35,803 nucleotides of DNA from CAZQYC01 sp043746555 (lineage in GTDB: Bacteria > Pseudomonadota > Gammaproteobacteria > Steroidobacterales > Steroidobacteraceae), in assembly GCA_043746555.1 (NCBI GenBank), contig JAYTQU010000256.1, positions 1 to 35,803 on the forward strand. Direction: 5' to 3'. The notes under the pieces are model-generated. The model had not been told where the DNA came from and did no database searches. It saw only the letters and a list, made by a program, of their open reading frames with translations. Each line of letters begins with the position of its first letter. The first letter of the stretch is position 1. This document shows, one piece after another, positions 1-7,872 of the stretch. The translations under genes were made by a program, and so were the position numbers.

Positions 1-95
1 CCTGAAAAAACGCAGCGTACACGGCAGTACGTGAGTATTTTTCAGGCCGGTGCAACGCCGCACCGCGCGCTTCAGCGCAACCTGACAAAGTAGAA
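1..95. repeat. Left copy of 95-bp terminal inverted repeat
   Basis: Bases 1-95 match the reverse complement of 35708-35802 at 93 of 95 positions; the differences are at 10 and 50. Inside the repeat, 1-9 (CCTGAAAAA) pairs with 38-46 (TTTTTCAGG) around an inner hairpin (CGTAC at 16-20, GTACG at 27-31). A second stem is GGTGC 49-53 with GCACC 60-64, and there is a GCGC...GCGC hairpin near 66-79. Such hairpin-rich units resemble REP/BIME-type dispersed repeats. No ORF of note lies inside. That it is multi-copy in the genome is an inference. Confidence 0.9.
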
Positions 96-163
96 TTAAT
101 GCATCATCAAGTATCGGCGCTATGGTGAGAACGCCGCCGGAATCATCGTTAGGTTAATCGAGC

Positions 164-292
164 ATGAAACCGATCTTGGAACTGCCGGACATGGCAGACG
201 ACAGGGTAGGCGACTGGTTCTTTGAATCAATTGATACAGTCGGCGCAAGGTTTTATCTTGTCGTAACCTTAAACGAAAACGGCGACCGTTAG
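164..292 (+). CDS. Possible small protein, 42 aa, unknown
   Basis: This ORF opens with ATG shortly after an in-frame TAA (155-157) and encodes 42 residues, beginning MKPILELPDM and ending LNENGDR. The composition looks protein-like (acidic start, an aromatic and hydrophobic middle), but no clear ribosome binding site precedes it and I recognise no family. Its stop codon lies in the loop of the hairpin at 272-305. It could be a remnant of a longer gene or chance. Confidence 0.25.
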   Translation: MKPILELPDMADDRVGDWFFESIDTVGARFYLVVTLNENGDR

Positions 293-305
293 GCCGCCGT
301 TCGTT
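272..305. other. Bulged stem-loop at the end of the small ORF
   Basis: Bases 272-284 pair with 295-305: CGGCG with CGCCG at the tip, then AA/TT, two unpaired A bases (276-277), then AACG/CGTT at the base. It is followed by GTTAGAT (303-309); GTTAGGC lies in the loop (288-294) and GTTAGGT upstream (148-154). There is no T-run, so it is a poor intrinsic terminator. The bulged shape and the GTTRRRY heptamers recall an integron attC site, but it is shorter than known attC sites and the inverse core is imperfect. Confidence 0.4.
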
Positions 306-353
306 AGATGGTCGACTGCTACCAGCTTGCGCTGGAACAGTGGTAATGGCCTA

Positions 354-1166
354 TTAAGCCTTACGCCGACGCACTACACCGAGACCGAAGAGTCCGAGTC
401 CCAGCAGCGCAATCGTACCTGGCTCCGGAACCGACGTACCGCCGCCGCCGGTAATGGTCTTACCGCTCGACAGCAAGCTCGAAAATCCAGCAGGATAGTC
501 CGCGCCCGCATCGAAGAAGGTATGCGTAAAGCCTAACCCGCCAAAGAAGCCGACGTCGTAAGCCTGGTGAGTCCAGCAACCCAATGGACCCGGTTGCGTA
601 AAGCCGTTCGCGATACCGTCCGCCGTGACATGCTCACCGTCCGAACAGCTGGAACCGCTCAAGCCGCCGCCGACACCCGCCACGTGAGAGTTGCCCACGC
701 CGCCGGCGCCAATGGCGAAGTCCCATGCCGCACCGCCGATGTAGTTTTCAATCATCACCGTGCCGCCAGCCGCGAGGTAAGCGAGAATATCCGCTTCATG
801 CCCTGCCGGTAGAGAGTCGTTTTCCGTGCAGCAGCCATTACCGGCTAAGAAGTAAAGTGCAGCGAAATTACCAAGCGCACCCGCGGCGGTCAAATCAGAT
901 ACTCGCGAAATCGCATGAGTCGTGGTTCCGATTGATCCCGCAACAACCGATCCACCGATCACGGCGATCGTCCGCGGATCCGCGCCACCAATTGCCGACC
1001 ACACCTGATCTCTATACGCGGCAGCGTCGGCAACGCTGTTGGAGTGAAAACCGATAGCGTCACTGCCTTCCAAAATAATGGTTCCGGCATTCGCCGATTG
1101 AGCTGCTGCGCCTAGACTCAGCGTTGCCGCCGCGGCCCAAACGAATTTCTTTGAAAAATTAGTCAT
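354..1166 (-). CDS. PEP-CTERM sorting-domain exported protein
   Basis: The protein has 270 residues from the ATG at 1164-1166, chosen because GAGG lies about 9 bases upstream and because the protein then begins with a clear signal peptide (KKFVWAAAATLSLGAAAQSANA). The C-terminus has the full tripartite PEP-CTERM signal: VPEPGTIALLGLG, a hydrophobic stretch, then VVRRRKA. Such proteins are exported, cut and anchored or released by exosortase and are often tied to extracellular polysaccharide or floc formation. The mature part is rich in Gly and Ala with several Cys and matches no enzyme family I recognise. No exosortase gene is in the window. A sigma-54-like promoter precedes it (1245-1260). 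Confidence 0.9.
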   Translation of the reverse strand: MTNFSKKFVWAAAATLSLGAAAQSANAGTIILEGSDAIGFHSNSVADAAAYRDQVWSAIGGADPRTIAVIGGSVVAGSIGTTTHAISRVSDLTAAGALGNFAALYFLAGNGCCTENDSLPAGHEADILAYLAAGGTVMIENYIGGAAWDFAIGAGGVGNSHVAGVGGGLSGSSCSDGEHVTADGIANGFTQPGPLGCWTHQAYDVGFFGGLGFTHTFFDAGADYPAGFSSLLSSGKTITGGGGTSVPEPGTIALLGLGLFGLGVVRRRKA

Positions 1167-1244
1167 TGTTCTTACCTCAGTACAAATTCCTGTAATCAAT
1201 TGAACTCTCGATCCCAATAAAGATTTATAGTCAAGGTAACGAGA

Positions 1245-1260
1245 TGCATGAACTTTGCCA
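1245..1260 (-). promoter_or_regulatory. Candidate sigma-54 promoter of the PEP-CTERM gene
   Basis: Read on the minus strand the site is TGGCAAAGTTCATGCA. It has the invariant GG and GC of a -24/-12 element separated by exactly ten bases, and differs from TGGCAC-N5-TTGCA mainly at one base in each half. The GC lies about 80 bases upstream of the start codon, leaving a leader of roughly 65-70 bases. Control of PEP-CTERM genes by RpoN with the PrsK/PrsR pair is known in floc-forming betaproteobacteria, so the context fits. Confidence 0.5.
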
Positions 1261-1270
1261 AACTGGCAAA
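1254..1270. promoter_or_regulatory. Perfect 7-3-7 palindrome overlapping the -24 element
   Basis: TTTGCCA-AAC-TGGCAAA is a perfect inverted repeat. Its left arm coincides with the -24 half of the candidate sigma-54 promoter. It could be a repressor site or a by-product of the promoter motif. Confidence 0.4.
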
Positions 1271-1273
1271 CTC

Positions 1274-1358
1274 CTAACAGATCATAAAGTTAGTGAGCTA
1301 GTGGGCAACCAGAAACGATGATTGTGTTCACTGGCTGTTAGATAATTCGACGCTAACA
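1274..1358. promoter_or_regulatory. Paired CTAAC/GTTAG elements, possible activator site
   Basis: CTAAC (1274-1278) faces GTTAG (1289-1293) across ten bases, and TGTTAG (1336-1341) faces CTAACA (1353-1358) across eleven. They lie about 15-100 bases upstream of the candidate -24 element. Enhancer-binding proteins of sigma-54 promoters usually bind paired inverted repeats upstream. The role is inferred from position only. Confidence 0.3.
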
Positions 1359-1524
1359 TAGGGAAATGCAAACTCGCCCGTCCGGCTAAGAAGTGATTTG
1401 TTGCACGTAGAGTAATTATAAGTGAGAAGTTTATTGATTCCCGACTGTTCTGCATCCGTTCTACGGCAGCGCGCTAGTGCGCTGGTAGCCTTCCTCGAAT
1501 CGTCAAGCGGAGTTCGTTAAAGCC

Positions 1525-4242
1525 ATGCCCCGTCCCGATATTCACTTTCCGATTAAAGACGCCGCGCTGCGCGATGATGTGCATGTCCTGGGCGGCTTAG
1601 TGGGCGAAATGTTGCGCGATCAAGGCGGCGATGAACTCCTCGACCTTGTTGAAAACGATCGGCAAATGGCGATTGGCCGACGATCGGGCGATGCCGAGGA
1701 CGCGCTGCAACTTTCGTTGCGTACTCGCGGTCGCGATGCGCATCAAGCACAAGATTTAGTTCGCGCCTTCTCCACCTGGTTTCAAATGGTGAACATGGCG
1801 GAAAAGGTGCATCGCATCCGTCGTCGTCGTCAATATCTCAGCGGCGACGGCACGCCTCAGCCGGGCGGAATCGAAGAGGCCATCGGGCTGCTCAAGTCGA
1901 AGGGGCTGACGCTCGACAATATTCGCAAACTCCTTCTAGAACTTTGGATCGAACCGGTGTTGACCGCGCATCCAACCGAGTCGACGCGGCGCACTATTCT
2001 GCGCAAACAACAAACGGTGGCCGAGCTATTACTGCGCAGACTCGATCTCGCGCCCGGCGCCGCCGAGCACCGCGAAATCATCGCGCGGATTCGTCAGGAA
2101 ATTACTTCCGGCTGGCAAACCGCGGATAACTCGCGCGGCCGATTGACCGTAGCCGACGAACGCGAGCACGTCTTATTCTTCATCGTCGAAGTATTGTACG
2201 AAATCGTGCCGGTGTTCTACGAGGAAATTGCCGCTGCGCTCGAAAAAATCTATGGCCCGGAAGCCCGTTCGCTGGATATTCCCGAGATCATTCGTTTCGG
2301 CTCGTGGGTCGGAGGCGACATGGACGGCAATCCGGATGTGCACGCTAAGACCATTCGCGAGACGATGATTCGACAACAACAACTGATCGTCAATCGCTAT
2401 TTCTTGGAATGCCAGCAGCTCGTGGAATTGCTTTCACAAAGCGCCAGTCGCGTTGGCGTATCGCAGACGTTGCTCGATCGAATCGAGCAATACATGGTCT
2501 TGCTGCCTGCCGCGCCGAGTTTGTCGCCTGCGCGACAAGACAACATGCCGTATCGCGTTTTGCTTGGGCAGATCATGGACCGATTGCGTGCGACCTACGA
2601 CGGCCGGCAGAACCACTACGAAGAAGTTTCGCAACTAATCGACGACATCGGTTTGATCGTCGTCAGCCTAGAACAGAATCGCGGGACGCATGCCGGATTG
2701 CTGCCGGCGCGGCGGTTGTTGCGACGAATTCGAACCTTTGGATTTCATTTGGCGACGCTCGACGTTCGTCAACACGCCGACGTACATCAAGCGGTGCTGG
2801 CGCAAGGATTCGGCGATTCGCAGTGGACGACGCGATCCTCCGAGCAACGCACGACAAAATTGCTGGCCGCGATTGGCGCCGATTCCGGCCCGGTCAAGGT
2901 GCTCGACGCTACGGGCAAGCGCAGTCTGTGGGTTTTCGATACCTTGGCGCATTGTCGTCACCGTTATGGACAAGACGCGATCGGTCCATACATCGTCAGC
3001 ATGACGCATGGACCGGACGACGTCCTTGCTGTTTTGTTGTTGGCCCGTTGGGCCGACATTGCCGACCGTCGCAACGGCGACGTACTTGTCGATGTTGCGC
3101 CGCTATTCGAATCCGTCGAGGCGCTTGAGAACTGCGGCAATGTGATGTCACGGCTATTTGCCGAACCATTGTATCGTCGCCATCTTATGGGGCGCGGCAA
3201 TCATCAATACGTCGTGGTCGGTTACGCCGATAGCAACAAAGACAGCGGCGTGATGACTTCGCGCTGGATGGTGCGCAAAGCGCAAGAGTCGTTGGTGCGT
3301 GTCGCTGCGGAACACAACGTCGAACTGACAATCTTTCATTGGCGCGAAGGCGCTACGAGTCGCAGCGCCGCGCGCAACGAATCGCTGGTGCGCAGCGTTC
3401 CGGCCGGATCTATCTTGGGTCGCTTGCGACTTACCGAGCAGGGTGAACTAATCAACGAGAAGTATGGACTGCGACCGATCGCGCTTCGAGTCTTCGAGCA
3501 ATCGTTTCATTCGCTGGCATTGGCGGCAGCGGGCGTCGCGCCGCCTGAACAAGTGGCGCCGCGCTGGCGTGCCGCGATGGAATTGATTGCTCGTTCGGCA
3601 AGCGAGGCGTATCGCACGTTATTGCAACAGCCCGGCTTCGACGACTTCTTTCGCGACATCACGCCTATCGATGTGATCGAACGCATGCAAATCGGTTCGC
3701 GGCCGACGGTGCGCGACGATCGCGACGGCGTTGCCGGTTTACGCACCGTGTTGTGGTTGTCGGCCTGGGCGCAATGTCGCTATTTGATTCCCGGATGGTA
3801 TGGCGCAGGCACCGCGTTGGCGGCGCTGGAAACGGAAGTTGGCGGCGAGATCATCGGCGATTTGTATGCGCATTGGTTCTTCTTCGAGAATCTAATCGAC
3901 GATATCGAATTATCGCTGGCGCGAGCCGATATGGAGATCGCCGGTTCCTACGATACGTTGGCGAAGACCGAACACGAACCGATTGTGCGTGCGCTACGCG
4001 ACGAGTACGCTTTGGCGCAGGCGCACGTGCAGAAAATTAAAGGTTGCGCGCGACTGCTCGATGGCGAACCGACATTGCAACGCTCGATCCGCTTGCGCAA
4101 TCCGTACATCGACCCGATGCACCTCATGCAAGTCGATTTGCTCAAGCGCTGGCGCGATGGCGGTCGCAACGACAACGAATTACTCGCTGCGCTACTAGCC
4201 TCTGTGACCGGAATCGCGTCGGGTTTGCAGGGCGCGTCATAA
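1525..4242 (+). CDS. ppc: Phosphoenolpyruvate carboxylase
   Basis: A 905-residue protein of normal family length that adds bicarbonate to PEP to make oxaloacetate, refilling the TCA cycle in the cytoplasm. Hallmarks are LTAHPTESTRRT (about 147-157), SWVGGDMDGNPD, and GYADSNKDSG starting near 566. The glycine loop that family members write FHGRGG..(G/S)RGGG is here FHWREGATSRSAAR (604-617): His605, Arg607 and Arg613 are kept, but most glycines are gone. The usual C-terminal (Q/R)NTG is QGAS (902-905). The later motif EQGELINEKYGL shows it belongs to the non-E. coli-type branch of PEPC. GGAG lies 12 bases before the ATG, a rather long spacing. The gene stands alone. Whether activity is normal is uncertain. 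Confidence 0.93.
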   Translation: MPRPDIHFPIKDAALRDDVHVLGGLVGEMLRDQGGDELLDLVENDRQMAIGRRSGDAEDALQLSLRTRGRDAHQAQDLVRAFSTWFQMVNMAEKVHRIRRRRQYLSGDGTPQPGGIEEAIGLLKSKGLTLDNIRKLLLELWIEPVLTAHPTESTRRTILRKQQTVAELLLRRLDLAPGAAEHREIIARIRQEITSGWQTADNSRGRLTVADEREHVLFFIVEVLYEIVPVFYEEIAAALEKIYGPEARSLDIPEIIRFGSWVGGDMDGNPDVHAKTIRETMIRQQQLIVNRYFLECQQLVELLSQSASRVGVSQTLLDRIEQYMVLLPAAPSLSPARQDNMPYRVLLGQIMDRLRATYDGRQNHYEEVSQLIDDIGLIVVSLEQNRGTHAGLLPARRLLRRIRTFGFHLATLDVRQHADVHQAVLAQGFGDSQWTTRSSEQRTTKLLAAIGADSGPVKVLDATGKRSLWVFDTLAHCRHRYGQDAIGPYIVSMTHGPDDVLAVLLLARWADIADRRNGDVLVDVAPLFESVEALENCGNVMSRLFAEPLYRRHLMGRGNHQYVVVGYADSNKDSGVMTSRWMVRKAQESLVRVAAEHNVELTIFHWREGATSRSAARNESLVRSVPAGSILGRLRLTEQGELINEKYGLRPIALRVFEQSFHSLALAAAGVAPPEQVAPRWRAAMELIARSASEAYRTLLQQPGFDDFFRDITPIDVIERMQIGSRPTVRDDRDGVAGLRTVLWLSAWAQCRYLIPGWYGAGTALAALETEVGGEIIGDLYAHWFFFENLIDDIELSLARADMEIAGSYDTLAKTEHEPIVRALRDEYALAQAHVQKIKGCARLLDGEPTLQRSIRLRNPYIDPMHLMQVDLLKRWRDGGRNDNELLAALLASVTGIASGLQGAS

Positions 4243-4267
4243 AAGACTCGCCTCAAAGACTCGCCTC
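4242..4267. repeat. Perfect 13-bp tandem duplication after ppc
   Basis: AAAGACTCGCCTC occurs twice back to back (4242-4254, 4255-4267), starting at the last base of the ppc stop codon. It is one of several short tandem repeats in intergenic positions of this window. Confidence 0.9.
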
Positions 4268-4401
4268 AATCCGCATCAAAAGCGAAATCCTATTGCTACA
4301 TCCGAAACCGGATACCACTTGACTGCGCTAACCCAACTGCCAATTGTGTACAGATATAGTTGCGAGGCGTTTGACGAATCCTAACTTCGGTGTTGGAGGG
4401 T

Positions 4402-4427
4402 CAAGCGCGTTTTTGTTCACACGCTTG
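4402..4427. terminator. Stem-loop between converging genes
   Basis: CAAGCGCGT (4402-4410) pairs with ACACGCTTG (4419-4427) with one mismatch around an 8-base T-rich loop. It lies between the end of ppc and the end of the decayed EipA-like gene. There is no clear T-tract on either side, so a terminator role is only possible. Confidence 0.3.
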
Positions 4428-4452
4428 CTCAGTTGCGCGGAGCTCAAAACGG

Positions 4453-4830
4453 TTAGTAGCATTTTTTCTTAGTGAAATGCAGATAGCCTACGCCGACGCC
4501 CAGCAGCCAACGCCGAGACGCACAGGCACCAAGATGATCTTGCCGTACTGGTTGTATTTGAGTCCGACGCCGCCGATGAAATACGCGCTGCCTTCGACGC
4601 CGGGAAAGCGTCGGAATAACGCTGCGTCATTCGGTAGCTTGTAGATCAACACAAAGACTTTCGCGGCATTGCCGCCGAAATCGAATTCGATCGACGGACC
4701 TTGCCAGTACACTTTGCGTTCTGCGCCGCTCTTGCTGATGAGATCGCCGCGACCATAGCGGAGTCTGACCCCAACGGCGCCGCCGGCTTCTTCGCAGTGA
4801 GTGGCGTATTTCCGGAAAGCGATGGCCGCA
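4453..4830 (-). pseudogene. DUF1134 (EipA-like) gene remnant
   Basis: The minus strand encodes a clear DUF1134 core: EEAGGAVGVRLRYGRGDL, then VYWQGPSIEFDFGGNAAKVF, then ALFRRFPGVEGSAYF and PVRLGVG. The reading frame then hits a stop at 4488-4490 after GCWASA. Shifting frame near 4507-4510 restores the expected family ending (LLGVGVGYLHFTKKK, stop at 4453-4455), so one base appears lost. At the 5' end the signal peptide and roughly the first half of the family are missing, because the next gene (on +) begins at 4918 and only about 90 bases separate them. DUF1134 proteins such as Brucella EipA are periplasmic envelope proteins. Truncated at one end and frameshifted at the other, this is almost certainly dead. 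Confidence 0.7.
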
Positions 4831-4917
4831 AGCGGTGAACGAGTTTGCCGGCGCCGCAGTCCAAGTGAAATTCGACTATGCTGTGATTTCCCGCCAGTGC
4901 TTTTATACGGACCAACA

Positions 4918-5610
4918 ATGAAAATATCGGCGCGATATCTTAGTTGCTTCGCAATTGCGTGTTGGATTTGCGGCTGCGCGGGTGTTTCATCGCGAGCGAC
5001 GCTCCCGGCGGATGTCGACCTCGCCATATTCGACGGACATTGGCGGCTCGATGCCCAAGCCAGCGACGATGTGCGCGCCAGACTGTTACCCAAGTTCGAG
5101 GAAAACGAAAAACGCTGGCGGCGCAAGGCCGAGCGCTTCGACGATCAATCGCCGCAGGAGGATCGTCATGGCGACAGTAAAGGTGAAGGTCACGGCGAAA
5201 AGCGCGGCGAGAGTCGCGATGCCAATCGCGAAGACGGCATTTCCAACCTGCGTTGGTTGCAGCGCGAACGGCAGAAGGACGTGCAAACTCTGCTCGCGAT
5301 GCTGATGCCGGCAACCCAACTCGATATCGAGCACATTGATCGTTCGTTGCGTATCGCCACCGACAAAGGCGAAGGCACGCGCGTCATTACGCCGGGCGAG
5401 GAGAGCGCGCTATTTTTGCCTGCCGGCGGTTTCAAGGTCACGTCGGGCTGGGACCATGGTGGATTGTTGATTGAATCGCGCGGAACCGGCGATAACAAAC
5501 TTCGCATTCTCGATCGATACACACTTCGCGACGGAAAACTCGAGGAGCGTATGGAAGTAAAGATTCCCAATATCGGCAAGCAATCGTTTCTATTTATTTA
5601 CCTACGATGA
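4918..5610 (+). CDS. Putative lipoprotein, unknown function
   Basis: I chose the ATG at 4918-4920 because it gives a 230-residue protein with a short signal peptide (MKISARYLSCFAIACWICGC) ending in a plausible lipobox, so it is probably lipid-anchored. The middle (about 60-105) is highly charged, rich in Glu, Arg, Lys, Gly and Asp, and likely disordered. The C-terminal half (VITPGEESALFLPAGGFKV...) looks like a beta-rich domain ending in FLFIYLR. The family is not recognised. Its stop overlaps the next start as ATGA, so the two are co-translated. Confidence 0.75.
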   Translation: MKISARYLSCFAIACWICGCAGVSSRATLPADVDLAIFDGHWRLDAQASDDVRARLLPKFEENEKRWRRKAERFDDQSPQEDRHGDSKGEGHGEKRGESRDANREDGISNLRWLQRERQKDVQTLLAMLMPATQLDIEHIDRSLRIATDKGEGTRVITPGEESALFLPAGGFKVTSGWDHGGLLIESRGTGDNKLRILDRYTLRDGKLEERMEVKIPNIGKQSFLFIYLR

Positions 5611-6005
5611 AATCACTGCGCTCTTATCTGTCGTTGATGATTGTCATTGCGCTCGGGACCGGCGCAATGCTCGCGGTGCGTTTCTATTTGGTCGAACCCG
5701 AGGCGCAGTCGTTGGCCTGCGTTGTAAACAATTCCGGTTGGCGCTGCGCATTACGCGAGGCGGCGGTGTTCGGATTTCTGCACAATGTTTTCGGATGGAC
5801 GGCGTTGTTGACCGGAATATTCGCCACCGTCGCTCGATGGCGTTGGTTGGCGTTTTTCGCCATCGTCGCCGGGATCGGCGGTGCCGTGCTATATACGTTC
5901 GACTTGAGTGGTGCCGGTCTGTTGCTCGGCGCGTTGGTGTGGATTCGAAGCGATTCGCATGCGCCATTGACCGACGGCAGTGCTAACGGCGAACAGCGCG
6001 CATAA
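5607..6005 (+). CDS. Small integral membrane protein, unknown
   Basis: A 132-residue protein with about four hydrophobic segments: LSLMIVIALGTGAMLAV, a segment around FLHNVFGWTALLTGIFATVA, WLAFFAIVAGIGGAVLYTF, and a last stretch before LVWIRSD. It begins inside the stop codon of the lipoprotein gene (ATGA overlap), so the pair is an operon. Two cysteines (in SLACVVNNSGWRCALRE) sit in a likely external loop and may form a disulfide. Its last 117 bases overlap the tail of the opposing GH17 gene. The family is not recognised. Confidence 0.7.
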   Translation: MKSLRSYLSLMIVIALGTGAMLAVRFYLVEPEAQSLACVVNNSGWRCALREAAVFGFLHNVFGWTALLTGIFATVARWRWLAFFAIVAGIGGAVLYTFDLSGAGLLLGALVWIRSDSHAPLTDGSANGEQRA

Positions 6006-7655
6006 ACCGCACCAGATGAGCGCGCGAGTGTTCAGCCACGTTTCATGGAACGCGATGTAAACGGCTGCGATCGATACGATCGACGCGAGCAACGCTTCTT
6101 CGCGATCGAACGATTCGCTCGTAGTAATTACTCGGCGCGATATCATTGGACATTCAAGCAACGTCGCCCATTCAAGCAACGCGAACCCAATTGCTGGGGC
6201 GGCCATCAGTGCAATGGGAAAATCGCGACCGCGACCCGCGTAACTCAAGCCGAGACACACATAGGCGATTCCAAAAAGGACCAACACGCGCGTGAGACCC
6301 AGCGTGCGAGCAATGCCATCGAATGATTGCGCGCTGCGGTCCGCGCCGTAGCCGATGCGATGAAGGATGGTGGCGATGCCTATTGGTCGGGGTAGTGACG
6401 CACCGTCAACCCATCGTGCAATGGCGAGCGACACAGCGATCCACGCGCACCATCCCGTGAGCGCCCACGCACTCGTGGCAATCCAATCGAGCGTGCCGAG
6501 ATTCGAAGTCGACATGTACGTCCACTGTGTGTAACTCAGGCTACCGGCAGCGTGACCGGCAATCGCAAGTAAAGCGATGGCGCGCGGCGATGGTCGCGGT
6601 CGCAAAAAATACGCGCCGCATCCGAACAGCGCCGCGCCGAAGAGCGCCGTCAACGCCGCAATTCGCCACGATGCATTTGCGATCACTGGCCCCGCGAAAG
6701 AAAATTTCTCTAGGCCTTGCGCATCGTATAGCCCCCAGTAACCGCCGACCGTTCCTTCTTGACTACGCTTCCACGGTTGATCGAAGGCCTCAATGATGTT
6801 GTAAGGAATTTTTTCGCGCTCGGCGTACTCGACGAATTCGCGGACGAAGCGCGCCTCGTTGGTGAGGCTTGGCGTTGCATTTAGTCGCGGACGGCCCGCG
6901 CTGGGCCACCCAGTTTCACCTATGAAAACGCGCTGTTTGGGGAACGCGGCTTGCACTTTTCGGAAAATGTTTTGCACATGATCGAGCGCCCGGTCGATGT
7001 CGATCGGATTGTCTTCCCAATATGGCAAGATGTGGATCGTGATGAAATTCGTAGAGCGCGCGAGAGCAGCATTGCGTAACCAAAACTCCCAGACATCCGC
7101 GTACGTGACCGGCACGTGCGTCGCCGCGCGCACGCGCTCGATCAATGCTCGCAGTTGTTCCGCGGTCTGTTCGCGTCGTAGCAGCACTTCGTTGCCGACG
7201 ACCACCGCCGTGACCACATCCGAGTACTCATTGGCGAGTGCAATCCCGCGCGCGATTTCTCGATCGTTGCTCGGCGCGTCCGAACTAATCCACAAACCCA
7301 TCATCACTTTGAGCCCAAGTTCGCGCGCCACACTCGGAACGCGATCAAGCCCTTCGGATACTGAATACGTGCGTACGCAACGAAACCGTTCGGCTAACAA
7401 CTTCAAGTCGACGGCGACTAGTGCGCGCTGTGTCGCGACATCGAGCAGGTGGCCATTGTGGCTGGGCGTATACGAAGCGCATTCGAGTTTCTCGGTCGTC
7501 GCGTTGGGTAAGGATTGCGGACGCCCGGAGCGCCAAGTGTTGAACAACAAAAGCAAGGCCAGCGCAAGCAACGCGCCCGCGACAACGCCGACTTTCCAAT
7601 TGGGCGGTGGCGATTTCGTTGCAGTCTCGATTGATGGAGCGGATGGGGCGTGCAT
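5889..7655 (-). CDS. GH17 glycoside hydrolase with membrane tail
   Basis: A glycosyl hydrolase family 17 domain (beta-1,3-glucan hydrolase or transglycosylase) flanked by membrane segments. From the ATG at 7653-7655 the protein has 588 residues: an N-terminal anchor (VGVVAGALLALALLLLF), then the periplasmic GH17 domain with the acid/base in GNE (Glu156) and the nucleophile in GETGWPS (Glu247), then about seven hydrophobic segments to the end. In-frame TTG and ATG codons at 7778 and 7736 would lengthen it; no start has a strong Shine-Dalgarno, and I prefer 7655 because the anchor then follows a short polar tail. Related proteobacterial proteins are annotated as beta-glucan modifying enzymes. 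Its 3' end overlaps the opposing membrane protein gene by 117 bases. Confidence 0.85.
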   Translation of the reverse strand: MHAPSAPSIETATKSPPPNWKVGVVAGALLALALLLLFNTWRSGRPQSLPNATTEKLECASYTPSHNGHLLDVATQRALVAVDLKLLAERFRCVRTYSVSEGLDRVPSVARELGLKVMMGLWISSDAPSNDREIARGIALANEYSDVVTAVVVGNEVLLRREQTAEQLRALIERVRAATHVPVTYADVWEFWLRNAALARSTNFITIHILPYWEDNPIDIDRALDHVQNIFRKVQAAFPKQRVFIGETGWPSAGRPRLNATPSLTNEARFVREFVEYAEREKIPYNIIEAFDQPWKRSQEGTVGGYWGLYDAQGLEKFSFAGPVIANASWRIAALTALFGAALFGCGAYFLRPRPSPRAIALLAIAGHAAGSLSYTQWTYMSTSNLGTLDWIATSAWALTGWCAWIAVSLAIARWVDGASLPRPIGIATILHRIGYGADRSAQSFDGIARTLGLTRVLVLFGIAYVCLGLSYAGRGRDFPIALMAAPAIGFALLEWATLLECPMISRRVITTSESFDREEALLASIVSIAAVYIAFHETWLNTRALIWCGLCALFAVSTAVGQWRMRIASNPHQRAEQQTGTTQVERI

Positions 7656-7872
7656 CGGTGGGCAGCTTAGCGGTGCGCAGTGTGAATGCCAAGCCAGGTT
7701 AGTCCAAGTTGTAACGGGCGAACGGCGGCGCTCCATTTTTTGCTCAGCTGCAGTCAGTTGAAGCAACCCTAGAAGCAACCATGGCGGCGACGATGGCGCG
7801 CTTGTCTATGGGCCATTTGCAAACAATGTTTTCCTGAACAGGTTTTTCCTCGGCAACTTCTCAATGTGATTC

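Noticed and set aside
1..95. Terminal repeats considered as transposon ends
   Set aside because: No transposase or target-site duplication is visible, and the 35 kb between them is ordinary chromosomal gene content.
2409..3128. 239-codon ORF inside ppc in another frame
   Set aside because: Arg- and Ala-rich translation typical of an alternative frame; ppc is intact in its own frame.
6997..7761. Plus-strand ORF of 254 codons opposite the GH17 gene
   Set aside because: It is Ser/Arg-rich shadow composition with no ribosome binding site; the GH17 motifs on the other strand are decisive.
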